Shown: piece after piece, positions 33,179-41,847 of the stretch
How positions within the stretch are numbered: position 1 is the stretch's first letter
Layout: each line of letters begins with the position of its first letter
Assembly (NCBI GenBank): GCA_047639165.1
Contig: JBLINH010000001.1
Coordinates: forward strand, 6,632-70,631
Direction of reading: 5' to 3'
Source: JBLINH01 sp047639165
GTDB lineage: Bacteria > Patescibacteriota > Minisyncoccia > Phycocordibacterales > JAACPR01
Length of the DNA: 64,000 nt
Made by a program: the position numbers and the translations under genes
Notes under the pieces: model-generated
The model's input: only the letters and a program-made list of their open reading frames with translations
What the model was told of the DNA's origin: nothing
Database searches by the model: none

Positions 33179-34927
33179 TTATTCCAGTACAGCTTTTATC
33201 CTTCGTACTCCGGAAGAAGAAGCTTCTTCTTTTTTGATTCTAAATTTACCAAGTACACTTGTATTTTCTACGTGAGGACCACCACAAAGTTCTTTACTAA
33301 CATCTCCAATTGAATAGACTGATACAACTTCTCCGTACTTCTCTCCGAAAAGTGAAATCGCACCTTCCGCTTTAGCAGTGTCTATATCCATGTCTTTTTG
33401 TTCTACTGATATGCCTTTTTCAATTTTGTCATTCACCCACGCTTCTACTTTTTCTTTTTCTTCGTCTGTCATTTTCTCTCCATGTGAAAAATCAAATCTC
33501 AATCGATCGGGTGTAATGTTACTTCCTTTTTGCTCAACGTTATCTCCCAGGACTTCTCTTAATGCTGCTTGAAGAAGATGCGTCGCTGTATGGTACTTAA
33601 CTTCCATCTCACTAGTTCCGGATAGTCCACCCTTGAACTTACCAGCTGAAGACGTTCTTGAAAGATCCTGATGTTTTTTAAATTCTTCTTCATACTCCTC
33701 TCTGTTCACACTAGTCCCCTTTTCTTCTGCGAGTGAAACGGTAAGGTCAATTGGTAGTCCGTATGATGAGAATAGTTTGAAAGCATCGATACCACTAATA
33801 TCTGCACCAGAAATTTTTCCGAACTCACGCAATCCTTGTGAAAGTGTTTTTGAGAATTTTATAACCTCTTCTTCTATTGTAGATTTTATCGTTGTAAGAT
33901 TTTCTTTTAGTTCAGGATATTGTTTGTCATATGTATCCAAAATAGCATCTACTAGAGATGATATCTGATCTCCATGTAAGTTATGATTGTTTGTATTAAA
34001 AGCAGCTCTCCTAATTAGTCTTCGGAGTATGTACCCTCGGTCTGTGTTTGATGGGAGTATTCCATCACTGATCAAAAACACCGAAGCTTTAATATGATCA
34101 GATAGTATTCTAGCTGATCTTTCTGTTTTGGTAATTTCTCTAGAAATATTCATCAACTCTTCAAATAGATCTGTGTCATAAACAGAATCTTTTCCTTGTA
34201 CTACTGCGACCAATCTTCCGAACCCAGCTCCAGTGTCAACATTCTTGTTAGGCAACTTACCTATAACCTTCCCTTCTTTTTTTTGATATTCCATGAATAC
34301 ATCGTTCCAAATCTCAACAACTTCTTGTTTTTCATCTGCTTGTATATATTCTTCCTTTGTTAGATTTCCTAATCCTTCTTTTGTTGTGTCATAGAACATC
34401 TCAGAATCAGGACCACAAGGACCATTGTCTCCTGCACTCCACCAGTTTGAATCTGCTCCCATATAATATATCCTGTCCTCTTTTATATACTTCTTCCAGA
34501 TGTTGTATGACTCTTCATCTTTTGGAGCATTATCATCTCCTTCAAATACAGTTACGTATAACCTTTCTTTATCTAGCCCTAGCTCTTCGGTAAGAAATTC
34601 AAAACTCCACTGAATAGTTTCTTCTTTAAAGTAGTCTCCTAAAGACCAGTTCCCAAGCATCTCAAAAAAAGTATTGTGTGTGTTGTCCCCCACTTCATCT
34701 ATATCAACAGTACGTAAACACTTTTGGGAGTCTACCAAACGAGTTCCTTTGGGGTGCTCCTCTCCTAGAATAAATGGAATCAGAGGTTGCATACCAGCAG
34801 AATTAAATAAAGTGTTATCAGTAACACCCTTCTCATCTGTAGGAACTAGAGATGCAGATTTAATAATTGCATGCCCTCTTTCTTCAAAGAATTTTAGAAA
34901 TTTTTCTCTTATCTCGCTTGATTTCAT
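33179..34927 (-). CDS. alaS: Alanyl-tRNA synthetase, lacking C-Ala domain
   Basis: The class II core begins S-S-E-I-R-E-K-F-L-K-F-F and includes S-L-V-P and G-N-W-S-L-G-D-Y-F-K. The editing domain keeps its zinc ligands: H-x-x-x-H in Y-H-T-A-T-H-L-L and C-G-G-P-H-V. At 582 aa it ends right after the editing domain (R-R-I-K-A-V-L-E), missing the dimerising C-Ala domain of standard 850-900-aa enzymes. That form is familiar in CPR. Its tRNA-Ala(TGC) substrate is encoded at 51 kb. Confidence 0.97.
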   Translation of the reverse strand: MKSSEIREKFLKFFEERGHAIIKSASLVPTDEKGVTDNTLFNSAGMQPLIPFILGEEHPKGTRLVDSQKCLRTVDIDEVGDNTHNTFFEMLGNWSLGDYFKEETIQWSFEFLTEELGLDKERLYVTVFEGDDNAPKDEESYNIWKKYIKEDRIYYMGADSNWWSAGDNGPCGPDSEMFYDTTKEGLGNLTKEEYIQADEKQEVVEIWNDVFMEYQKKEGKVIGKLPNKNVDTGAGFGRLVAVVQGKDSVYDTDLFEELMNISREITKTERSARILSDHIKASVFLISDGILPSNTDRGYILRRLIRRAAFNTNNHNLHGDQISSLVDAILDTYDKQYPELKENLTTIKSTIEEEVIKFSKTLSQGLREFGKISGADISGIDAFKLFSSYGLPIDLTVSLAEEKGTSVNREEYEEEFKKHQDLSRTSSAGKFKGGLSGTSEMEVKYHTATHLLQAALREVLGDNVEQKGSNITPDRLRFDFSHGEKMTDEEKEKVEAWVNDKIEKGISVEQKDMDIDTAKAEGAISLFGEKYGEVVSVYSIGDVSKELCGGPHVENTSVLGKFRIKKEEASSSGVRRIKAVLE

Positions 34928-34941
34928 ATGATGACTTTAAT

Positions 34942-35160
34942 TTACTTAACGTATATTTGCAAGATAAAACTTACAATCATTAGCGATATTCCTACGACCG
35001 CGTATAACTTCTCTTTTTTAATAGTAGTGTAAACATCTTTGTCTAGCTTGTGTTCTTTAAGTACGTGAGAATGTACTCTGACAACAGCCATGGCAATTAA
35101 TATTTCTCCTAAAAGTTCTAGTGTTAGTGCTAAAGTGTACATAGTAATTAATGTGAGCAA
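34942..35160 (-). CDS. Small two-helix membrane protein
   Basis: The 72-aa protein has two hydrophobic helices (about 4-27 and 50-70) joined by a charged loop with V-H-S-H-V-L-K-E-H-K. It resembles short membrane proteins common beside other genes in CPR; no function is known. It overlaps the upstream nuclease gene by 13 nt and sits 14 nt before alaS, so the three are likely co-transcribed. Confidence 0.7.
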   Translation of the reverse strand: MLTLITMYTLALTLELLGEILIAMAVVRVHSHVLKEHKLDKDVYTTIKKEKLYAVVGISLMIVSFILQIYVK

Positions 35161-35978
35161 ATAATATCAATATTTTCTATAATCTCATCGATCTTTTCAT
35201 CTGACAATCCTATTTCTTTCATAACTTCTCTCTCGTCCCTTAGAGATCTACAATTAACAATTCCTCTGTCAAGAAGTTCATTCTTATTACTCTTTGAGAG
35301 CTGAGCTACACAAGTTAATGGGTGTAGAGTCGTCTCTTCCATAAGATCGTACAGATTCCCTTTTTTGGGGTAGTCCCAACTGATGAGATCATACGTTCCA
35401 ACACAGTTAACGTATTTTCGAGCTGTGTGGGTAAACTTGGTGTTTGTAACCATTAGACCCTGAGTCATTTTTCTTTTTTTACCTCCCAAATGAAATTCTT
35501 CACTCTGAAGGTCATCAAAACGAGCTTTTATATACAAAGCTGTTTTTGTATCTGTTTTTATTCCACTTTTGTTATGAAATTTGGCTTCAGTGATGATAAG
35601 CTCCTTTTCGTTATACGCAATAATATCTACTTCATGATCAGCACAGTGACCTTTAAGGGTAACTCCTACTTCAGTGGTAAAACCTTTTGCACTGAATATT
35701 TCAGCGATAAACTTTTCAAATGGAAATCCTGAAGGACCAAGATCTAAAACAGATCTTCTGATTGAATATCTTAAGGCAGATTTTTTTTCTGTTTTTTTCA
35801 AAAGCTCAAATGCTTCTTTGTATATGTCTGTAGTTGTTGAACCGTCTTTAATATCTTTTTGGATCTTACTTGTTATGTCGTTTGCGACAAATACAGTTGC
35901 CCCTGCACGCTCTAGTGATCCTTTTAACTTATCAGGATCGAAAGACTCTTTTTCCCCATTGTTCTTAACGATTTTCAT
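35148..35978 (-). CDS. ATP-cone / Mrr-like restriction endonuclease fusion
   Basis: Residues 1-88 form an ATP-cone (M-K-I-V-K-N-N-G-E ... F-D-P-D-K-L ... S-I-R-R-S-V-L-D-L-G-P-S-G), the nucleotide sensor of ribonucleotide reductases. Residues 92-230 form a PD-(D/E)xK domain: F-E-K-F-I-A-E-I-F, then E-V-D-I-I-A-Y with E-x-K in I-I-T-E-A-K-F. The end (residues 240-270) looks like a helix-hairpin-helix. The logic suggests DNA cleavage gated by dATP/ATP level. No methylase or other restriction gene is adjacent. Confidence 0.85.
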   Translation of the reverse strand: MKIVKNNGEKESFDPDKLKGSLERAGATVFVANDITSKIQKDIKDGSTTTDIYKEAFELLKKTEKKSALRYSIRRSVLDLGPSGFPFEKFIAEIFSAKGFTTEVGVTLKGHCADHEVDIIAYNEKELIITEAKFHNKSGIKTDTKTALYIKARFDDLQSEEFHLGGKKRKMTQGLMVTNTKFTHTARKYVNCVGTYDLISWDYPKKGNLYDLMEETTLHPLTCVAQLSKSNKNELLDRGIVNCRSLRDEREVMKEIGLSDEKIDEIIENIDIICSH

Positions 35979-35979
35979 A

Positions 35980-36441
35980 TTAGCTTTTGATAAATAGTTT
36001 TACGGTATCAATATCTTGATCCACTGGTATCTCAAAGATATTCAATGTTACAAGCTCATCATTTAGTGTGGCTGTAAAATTTCTATCCTCTGGTCCAGTG
36101 TATGTAACTTTCACATCAGTAGGAGTAATTACTTGAACACAACCATCACCTCCATCAGGATCGTTTATATTGAACTTAATTTCTGATTTATCATCCACAT
36201 CTACAACTTCAGCATTAAATGAATGACATGGACTTGGAAGATCAAGTGTTGAAACAAAAGCATGTTCACCGTCTTTGTATTGATGCTTTGTGATGATATT
36301 TATATTAGGTCGGTTAGAATCTTCCTGGACTGCTTCCTCACGAGGGGTGTTTTCGTTATCACTTCCAGTTGATGAATAGAAGGTAAAACCTACTATCAGA
36401 AGAAGTATTACTAAGATGGAAATTATGGTTTTCTTATTCAT
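35980..36441 (-). CDS. Membrane-anchored secreted protein, unknown
   Basis: The 153-aa protein has an N-terminal anchor (residues 5-25), an acidic linker and a soluble domain with two cysteines (P-C-H-S-F and G-G-D-G-C-V-Q-V) that may pair. The pattern C-H-x-F-x-x-x-V followed by V-Q-V-I-T-P resembles protease-inhibitor-like or immunoglobulin-like secreted domains. Placed 1 nt before the ATP-cone nuclease in the same transcript, possibly by chance. Confidence 0.7.
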   Translation of the reverse strand: MNKKTIISILVILLLIVGFTFYSSTGSDNENTPREEAVQEDSNRPNINIITKHQYKDGEHAFVSTLDLPSPCHSFNAEVVDVDDKSEIKFNINDPDGGDGCVQVITPTDVKVTYTGPEDRNFTATLNDELVTLNIFEIPVDQDIDTVKLFIKS

Positions 36442-36487
36442 ATAAATGGTGGTTACCTGTAATTTACTAATTATACCCTAAAATAAA

Positions 36488-36508
36488 GGGCACCCCAATG
36501 AGGTGCCC
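36488..36508 (-). terminator. Terminator after the coiled-coil gene
   Basis: GGGCACC / GGTGCCC stem with a 7-nt loop, followed on the minus strand by TTTATTTT. Confidence 0.75.
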
Positions 36509-36518
36509 GTGTTGTGGT

Positions 36519-36845
36519 TTACTTAGCGTCTTTAATAGAAGCAACCTCTTCTTCTAGTTTTCCTAACCTCTTTTCTAAGTTTTCGACTGTCTTATCACAC
36601 TGGTCATTTTTGACTATAAGTTCGAACACTTCGATTTTACCCTTCATATTCTTTTCCTTTTTTTGGAGAGTTCCAATTTCAATCTTTGCTTTTGTTAGTT
36701 CGCTCTCTAATTTAGTCTTTCGAGATTCTAGATTTGAAACATCTCCACATCTACTGCGAAGACTTTCACTCAGAGTTTCAAGTTCTTCTTTTAGTTTGGT
36801 GTTCTCTCTGATAATATCTTCTATACTCTTAGAATCAGTACTCAT
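36519..36845 (-). CDS. Small coiled-coil protein
   Basis: The 108-aa protein is almost entirely coiled coil (heptads from about residue 12 to 104), with two cysteines and no membrane segment. No enzymatic motif. It is a single-gene unit between two terminators. Function unknown. Confidence 0.65.
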   Translation of the reverse strand: MSTDSKSIEDIIRENTKLKEELETLSESLRSRCGDVSNLESRKTKLESELTKAKIEIGTLQKKEKNMKGKIEVFELIVKNDQCDKTVENLEKRLGKLEEEVASIKDAK

Positions 36846-36902
36846 TTAATGTCCTTTGTTAAGTTCATTTAGATTCTATATCTATATATTATAAAAAGAA
36901 AG

Positions 36903-36933
36903 CACCCACCGAAGTAGAGTACTTTCAGTGGAT
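36903..36933 (-). terminator. Imperfect hairpin, probable terminator
   Basis: CCACC-GAAGT and ACTTTC-AGTGG pair with one bulge; the minus-strand 3' side reads TTTCTTTTTA. It follows the zinc-ribbon-like gene. Confidence 0.5.
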
Positions 36934-36937
36934 GTTA

Positions 36938-37219
36938 CTATTGGTTACCCCTGTTCCTTGTCATATGAGTTTTTGCCCATTTAAACATAAGTTTTGAACT
37001 TAATTCCCTGTGCATTTTAAGTTTATCAGGAGATGAAAACTCTACACATTTACGGCAATACATCGCAAGAAGTAGGCCGTCATCATTGGCGTTGGAGTTG
37101 TACCAAGTGAGAGTGCTTCGTTTTCCACACCTCGAACATTTTCTAAAGAAGGTAGACCAAAGAAAAATCAGTACTAATAGTGCGAGCACAATAAATGAAA
37201 CAATAATTATGGTTTTCAT
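36938..37219 (-). CDS. Small membrane protein with C-x-x-C zinc-ribbon-like domain
   Basis: The start M-K-T-I-I-I-V gives 93 aa. A membrane helix (residues 3-24) is followed by C-S-R-C-G-K and C-R-K-C pairs about 26 residues apart, a likely zinc ribbon, and a basic C-terminus. A longer reading (37267) starts in AT-rich upstream DNA and is less likely. Function unknown. Confidence 0.68.
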   Translation of the reverse strand: MKTIIIVSFIVLALLVLIFLWSTFFRKCSRCGKRSTLTWYNSNANDDGLLLAMYCRKCVEFSSPDKLKMHRELSSKLMFKWAKTHMTRNRGNQ

Positions 37220-37315
37220 CATAGTATGTATTTGGGTCAGGTGTTCTTTTTTGTAGATGTGAATCACCTACTTTCATAATCACGTTACCATATTAAAGTA
37301 TTTTAACAATTATAC

Positions 37316-38344
37316 TTACAATATAACCCCTCCACCTAAGCATTCGTCATCTTTATAGAAAACAACAGATTGGCCACTGGCTACTGATTCCTGTGTGTCT
37401 TTGAAGATTATTTCATCTTCATGGAGTACTGCCTCTTGTAGGGGCTGTCTGTACCTAATTCGAGCTTCTATATCTCCTTGTACAGGATCTTTGACGAAAG
37501 AAACATCCTTTAGTAAAACTTTCTTCTTGGTTCCTTCTCCTTTTTTCTCACTGCTTACAGTTACTGTGTTTTTTTCTATGTCTTTTTCTATAACGTAATA
37601 TATAGGATCATCAGTTCCCTTTTTTGTGATAGTAAATCCGTGCCTCTCTCCTATCGTATAGAGTACAGCACCATTGTGTATTCCTATGATATTTCCGTCT
37701 GTATCCAGTACATTTCCATCTTCTGTTTTGATGTGTTCTTTAAGAAATTCTTTCATATCTATATGACCGATGAAGCATAATCCTTGACTATCTTTTTTCT
37801 CTGATGTGAAAAGATTAAATTTCTCTGCTAGCTTTCGAACTTCACTCTTCTTTATGTTTCCAATTGGGAACATGGTTTTTTCTAGCTGTTCTTTTCTTAG
37901 GGTCCAAAGAAAATATGTCTGGTCTTTGTTTTCATCGATCGCCTTGAGTAGTTTTCCGTCTTTGGTTTGAGCATAGTGTCCTGTGGCTACAAAGTCTGCA
38001 CCACCCTCAATGGCAAAATCAAAAAACTTACCGAACTTTATATATTTGTTGCACATTACATCAGGATTAGGAGTTCTACCTTCTTTGTATTCAGAGACCA
38101 TGTGATCTATTACATCTTTTTTGTAATCGTCTGAGAGATCTATCTTTTTGAAAGGTATATCTAATTTGGCACATATTCTCATAGCATCTCGCATCTCTCT
38201 TTTCCAGTTACAATTTAGAAACTCTGGGTGCCATATTTTTATAAACACTCCAGTAACATCAAAACCCCTCTCCTTTAGAAGAGCAGCTGAGACTGATGAA
38301 TCTACTCCACCAGAGAGTCCTACGTATACTTTCTTGTTTGGCAT
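37316..38344 (-). CDS. mnmA: tRNA-specific 2-thiouridylase MnmA
   Basis: MnmA thiolates U34 of tRNA-Lys, -Glu and -Gln. The start M-P-N-K-K-V-Y gives 342 aa. The PP-loop is G-L-S-G-G-V-D-S-S, the first catalytic Cys is in N-P-D-V-M-C-N and the second in G-L-C-F-I-G. The D-Q-T-Y-F-L-W motif is intact. The sulfur donor desulfurase (iscS) is not in the window. Confidence 0.96.
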   Translation of the reverse strand: MPNKKVYVGLSGGVDSSVSAALLKERGFDVTGVFIKIWHPEFLNCNWKREMRDAMRICAKLDIPFKKIDLSDDYKKDVIDHMVSEYKEGRTPNPDVMCNKYIKFGKFFDFAIEGGADFVATGHYAQTKDGKLLKAIDENKDQTYFLWTLRKEQLEKTMFPIGNIKKSEVRKLAEKFNLFTSEKKDSQGLCFIGHIDMKEFLKEHIKTEDGNVLDTDGNIIGIHNGAVLYTIGERHGFTITKKGTDDPIYYVIEKDIEKNTVTVSSEKKGEGTKKKVLLKDVSFVKDPVQGDIEARIRYRQPLQEAVLHEDEIIFKDTQESVASGQSVVFYKDDECLGGGVIL

Positions 38345-38393
38345 ATGAGTCATTTTATAACACCATACTTAGCTGGGAACAACCCAATTACTT

Positions 38394-39395
38394 TTAATAC
38401 AAGTGGTTTGCTTTGTTTTTCTTATGTCCTTCAAAAGTTTCAGCGTAGTACATCTCACCATCATGACCTGTAAGGAAATATAGATCATTAGTTTCAAAAG
38501 GCGCTGCTGCTGCTTTTAGAGAATCAAAACTAGGATTTGAGATGGCAGTAGGTGGTAGTCCTTTGTTTGTGTAGGTATTGTATGGAGAATCTTCCCTTAG
38601 GTCAGCATTTGTTAAATCAAATGTTCCCTTTCCTCTTTCGTATACAAAAGTTGCATCAACTTGGAGTGCCATATCAATACTCAATCTATGCCACAGTATA
38701 TTTGATACTTCTTGCTTTGAATCAGCACTAGCTTCCTTTTCAATTATAGACGCCATGACTACAATGTCTTGATTAGAATATTTTGAGCCACCTACTTCAA
38801 AAAGTGCTTTCTTAAATTTTTCATTAAAAGTTTCTTCTAGTGTTTTTAGTACTTCATGTGCTTTTACGTTTTCCGTGAAGGCATAAGTATCTGGGAAAAG
38901 TATTCCCTCTTTTCCTTCTGCTAGTTGATAGAAAGCTTCTTTATCAAATCTTAAAAACTCTTGTTCAAACAATTCACCAATTTGTTTCATTGTAGCTCCT
39001 TCAGGAACACGGATATTTTTTGAGTTTATCCCGTAGTCTCCATTCGTTACTCTTTTTGCTACATCAAATACTGTTGGATTTTTATGGAATAGATATTCTC
39101 CTGAAACTGCTCCAGTGTCTCCTTTTTTAAGAATCACTAGTGTATTAAAGATAGTTCTAGATCTGATGACCCCATCATCTTTAAGTTGTTGAGCTATCTC
39201 TTTTAGAGTAGTTCCCTTCTCTATTTCAAAAGAAAAAGGAGTTTCGTCTCTAGTTGGTCCTGAAGTTACAAATACCCAATACAGTGAAAAAATTAGTAAT
39301 AGAAGTACAGTACCAAAAATAACCTCTTCCTTATTTTTGTAAGGCGTAAAGTTAGTGAGATATTTCCTAACATCTTTTTTGTTTATTGTAAGCAT
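38394..39395 (-). CDS. mltG: MltG endolytic transglycosylase (copy 1)
   Basis: MltG cuts nascent glycan strands and sets their length. The start M-L-T-I-N-K-K gives 333 aa; the longer frame to 39470 lies inside the upstream gene. A membrane anchor (about residues 25-42) precedes a LysM-like part and the YceG domain: L-F-P-D-T-Y, the catalytic Glu in A-S-I-I-E-K-E-A, L-Q-V-D-A-T and S-P-Y-N-T-Y-x-x-K-G-L-P-P-T-A-I. A second, diverged copy lies at 48288-49235. Confidence 0.94.
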   Translation of the reverse strand: MLTINKKDVRKYLTNFTPYKNKEEVIFGTVLLLLIFSLYWVFVTSGPTRDETPFSFEIEKGTTLKEIAQQLKDDGVIRSRTIFNTLVILKKGDTGAVSGEYLFHKNPTVFDVAKRVTNGDYGINSKNIRVPEGATMKQIGELFEQEFLRFDKEAFYQLAEGKEGILFPDTYAFTENVKAHEVLKTLEETFNEKFKKALFEVGGSKYSNQDIVVMASIIEKEASADSKQEVSNILWHRLSIDMALQVDATFVYERGKGTFDLTNADLREDSPYNTYTNKGLPPTAISNPSFDSLKAAAAPFETNDLYFLTGHDGEMYYAETFEGHKKNKANHLY

Positions 39396-39396
39396 A

Positions 39397-40635
39397 CTAA
39401 GTTGGAAGATTTGATGGTGCGATACTTTTCTTAGAAGGAACACGCCCAAGAGTAGGAGTTCCTGCAACACTTCCTGGGAAATGGAAAATTGTGGCTAACT
39501 CTTCTGTGTTTAGAATAATCTTCTTTCTTTTATTACCTCTATAGTCGTCCTTCCAGAAATAGTCCCTCATCTTGTACGCCTTTAATATTTCTTTCCTCAT
39601 TCTTTTAACTTTTCCTCCGAAAGGATCTTGCCATGGGTAGTTGAAGTCTGTAACCATTATAGGTTTAAAACTATTTAGATCAGGAGATCCATATTGTCTG
39701 AAGCTTCCAACTAGTCCTCCGATGTTAACACCTTGGAACTCATCTTTCTCAGCTATGTATATTAATCTAACACCGGTATCAAAAGCAGTCTTAGATATAC
39801 TTCTTTCTAGAGCTGATATCTTAAACTTCATTCCTTCTGTTTTGTTAGAAATTTTTGTTTTATTATCTCCTTCCCCGATCTCTTGAAGACTTCCTTCCTG
39901 AAGTTCTTTGACTAAAGTAGCTGCAGTATCTTTCCATAGGTCTGTTAGACCAAACCACTTATTAGGATCTCTATCTTCTTTTACATGAGCTCGTACAATG
40001 ATTTGAATCCAGGCATTCTCACCTTTTTTTAAGGACCCAAGAAATTCAATAACTGGAGTTATTGGATCAACCTTGAATTCTTCTTTTGGATCCTTATCTA
40101 ACCCAAAGTCTACATACGTCTTAATTGGATATGGATCTGGTTCTGATAATCCCATCTCAATTCCAAACATTGAGTATTTACCTGATTCATCTTCAAACTT
40201 CGATGCATAGTCATCAACTTCAACAACCTCAACATCCGGAAACTGTCCGTATAACTGTGATTCAATGTATCCTCTTAATGCTTTCCTAGTTTGTATATAG
40301 AAATGAACTTTTCCATCTGTTGATGCAATCTCTAGAGAGAACCAAGCTCTAACTTTTCCGTGCCAGTACTTATCAATCCAAGTAGTTTCTCCACTTTTTT
40401 GTTGAAGAGCCAAAAGGAATAATTCCATAGCAACTGGAGACTTCATCATTTCAATAGGAGGTATAACTTCAATAAGTGTCATCTCTTGAGAATTAATATA
40501 ATCCCTTCTTCTATAGTCTATCCAAATTGAAATTGCGAAGTACGTGAAAATAATAGGAAGTACTAAAGGCAACAATAGTAATAGAAAGTCTAAGGACTCT
40601 AGGAGAATATCTAATAGTTCTTCTTGCATTTCCAT
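39397..40635 (-). CDS. CPR-type membrane protein with large soluble domain
   Basis: The 412-aa protein has a hydrophobic N-terminal segment (about residues 12-38), then a soluble alpha/beta domain starting I-E-V-I-P-P-I-E-M-M-K-S-P. I recall such proteins in CPR genomes next to VirB4/TraC-like ATPase genes; here no ATPase gene is adjacent, only mltG downstream (2-nt gap). A conjugation- or secretion-related role is therefore only a guess. Confidence 0.75.
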   Translation of the reverse strand: MEMQEELLDILLESLDFLLLLLPLVLPIIFTYFAISIWIDYRRRDYINSQEMTLIEVIPPIEMMKSPVAMELFLLALQQKSGETTWIDKYWHGKVRAWFSLEIASTDGKVHFYIQTRKALRGYIESQLYGQFPDVEVVEVDDYASKFEDESGKYSMFGIEMGLSEPDPYPIKTYVDFGLDKDPKEEFKVDPITPVIEFLGSLKKGENAWIQIIVRAHVKEDRDPNKWFGLTDLWKDTAATLVKELQEGSLQEIGEGDNKTKISNKTEGMKFKISALERSISKTAFDTGVRLIYIAEKDEFQGVNIGGLVGSFRQYGSPDLNSFKPIMVTDFNYPWQDPFGGKVKRMRKEILKAYKMRDYFWKDDYRGNKRKKIILNTEELATIFHFPGSVAGTPTLGRVPSKKSIAPSNLPT

Positions 40636-40658
40636 GTTGAGATAATTTTAACACAAAA

Positions 40659-40692
40659 TAAAAGACCACTGTACCTATACAGTGGTCTTTTA
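40659..40692. terminator. Bidirectional-type terminator
   Basis: AAAGACCACTGTA / TACAGTGGTCTTT (13 bp, 4-nt loop), A-run on the left and TTTTATC on the right. Ends the regulator gene that stops at 40704. Confidence 0.85.
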
Positions 40693-40703
40693 TCTTTATA
40701 ACT

Positions 40704-41732
40704 TTAAGCTATAGAATATTTTCCTTTTGAATCTTTCTTAAAGAATTTTGGATTTTGGAGGTTTACAATAATTGTATTCTCCTTTACGTATCTTTCTTTT
40801 AGAACTTTTCCAATAATCTGATCTTTTGTTAGAGATCCGTTTTTGGTGATGACTTCTCCAATAACATCTCTGACTACTCCACTTAAGTATCCCCAATCCT
40901 TTAGAGCGTATAGCCCTCGTCCCACAAGAACAAATCTAGGATCCTTGATTAGTTCGTTATGACATGTTGCAACGTGCGCCTTTTTATCAAATAGTTCAGT
41001 GATAGTTTTAGCAACTTCTCTAAAGTGAATTGGTGATCCATGTCGTCTGATTACAAGGTAAGCGTAATCTCGCATTCCTTTAACATTAATATTTGGTGAA
41101 TCAGCTCGTCCCCATTCTCCTAGCGGGTTTTGACTGATGTTCTTTGAAATTCCTAACCATCGACTTAAAATTACTGTATCTTTGTATTTGTCTGAAACTG
41201 TCTTTAGGTGTGTTAGGAATGACTCCAATAGTTCTGATTCGTTGATGATCTCATCGATGCTTAGACCTTTGTATAGTTTTTCAATTGATTGGTGTACTTG
41301 TTCAGCAATCTTTTGATCAATTGCCCATCGTAGATGGAATCGATCGTTCTCTTTGAATTTCACAAAAGGATCTCCAAGAACTAGAAGAAAATGAACATGA
41401 TTACGGATACTCTCATTCTTTGAAAGTTCCTCTAGAAGTTCTTGTTCTGAAACAATAGATCCTAGTGAATCGATAATATCTTTAAGTTCGTTAAAAGTTT
41501 CTTCTGATTTTTTGAAATCATCAGATTTTCTAATGTTTGTAAGAGAGTATTCTTCAATCTGCCTAACTCGCTCTCGAGTTATACCATATGATTGACCGAT
41601 GGCTTCAAGAGTCATCTTTTTGATGTCTTTTCCAAGACCATAACGTTTAATCAATACGTCCTGAGAACGTTTTGAAAGTGTCTCTAACAATTTTTTTGTA
41701 ACTTGTTTTGGTTTAAAACTTAAGGTTGCCAT
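40704..41732 (-). CDS. Sigma-region-4 / HARE-HTH transcription regulator
   Basis: Residues 15-65 match sigma-70 region 4: R-S-Q-D-V-L-I-K-R-Y-G-L-G, M-T-L-E-A-I-G-Q-S-Y-G-I-T-R-E-R-V-R-Q-I-E. There is no region 2 or 3, so it cannot be a full sigma factor. After a helical middle, residues 215-290 form a HARE-HTH-like domain (G-M-R-D-Y-A-Y-L-V-I-R-R-H-G-S-P-I-H-F), with a second winged-helix-like tail. It may bind the polymerase beta flap or -35 DNA and act like delta factor (inference). Confidence 0.82.
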   Translation of the reverse strand: MATLSFKPKQVTKKLLETLSKRSQDVLIKRYGLGKDIKKMTLEAIGQSYGITRERVRQIEEYSLTNIRKSDDFKKSEETFNELKDIIDSLGSIVSEQELLEELSKNESIRNHVHFLLVLGDPFVKFKENDRFHLRWAIDQKIAEQVHQSIEKLYKGLSIDEIINESELLESFLTHLKTVSDKYKDTVILSRWLGISKNISQNPLGEWGRADSPNINVKGMRDYAYLVIRRHGSPIHFREVAKTITELFDKKAHVATCHNELIKDPRFVLVGRGLYALKDWGYLSGVVRDVIGEVITKNGSLTKDQIIGKVLKERYVKENTIIVNLQNPKFFKKDSKGKYSIA

Positions 41733-41847
41733 ATGTTGCTACATTTATTTTTCTGATAAGAAAACGAATGCGTCTAAGCAGTGCTCCGAAGATCTTGAAT
41801 CACAGTTCTACCTAAATTATCATTAATATCGTAATAAGTCAAGAGTT

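Noticed and set aside
41733..41847. 115-nt gap before the sigma-4/HARE gene checked for an RNA gene
   Set aside because: No stable stem or tRNA-like structure seen; nothing to report.
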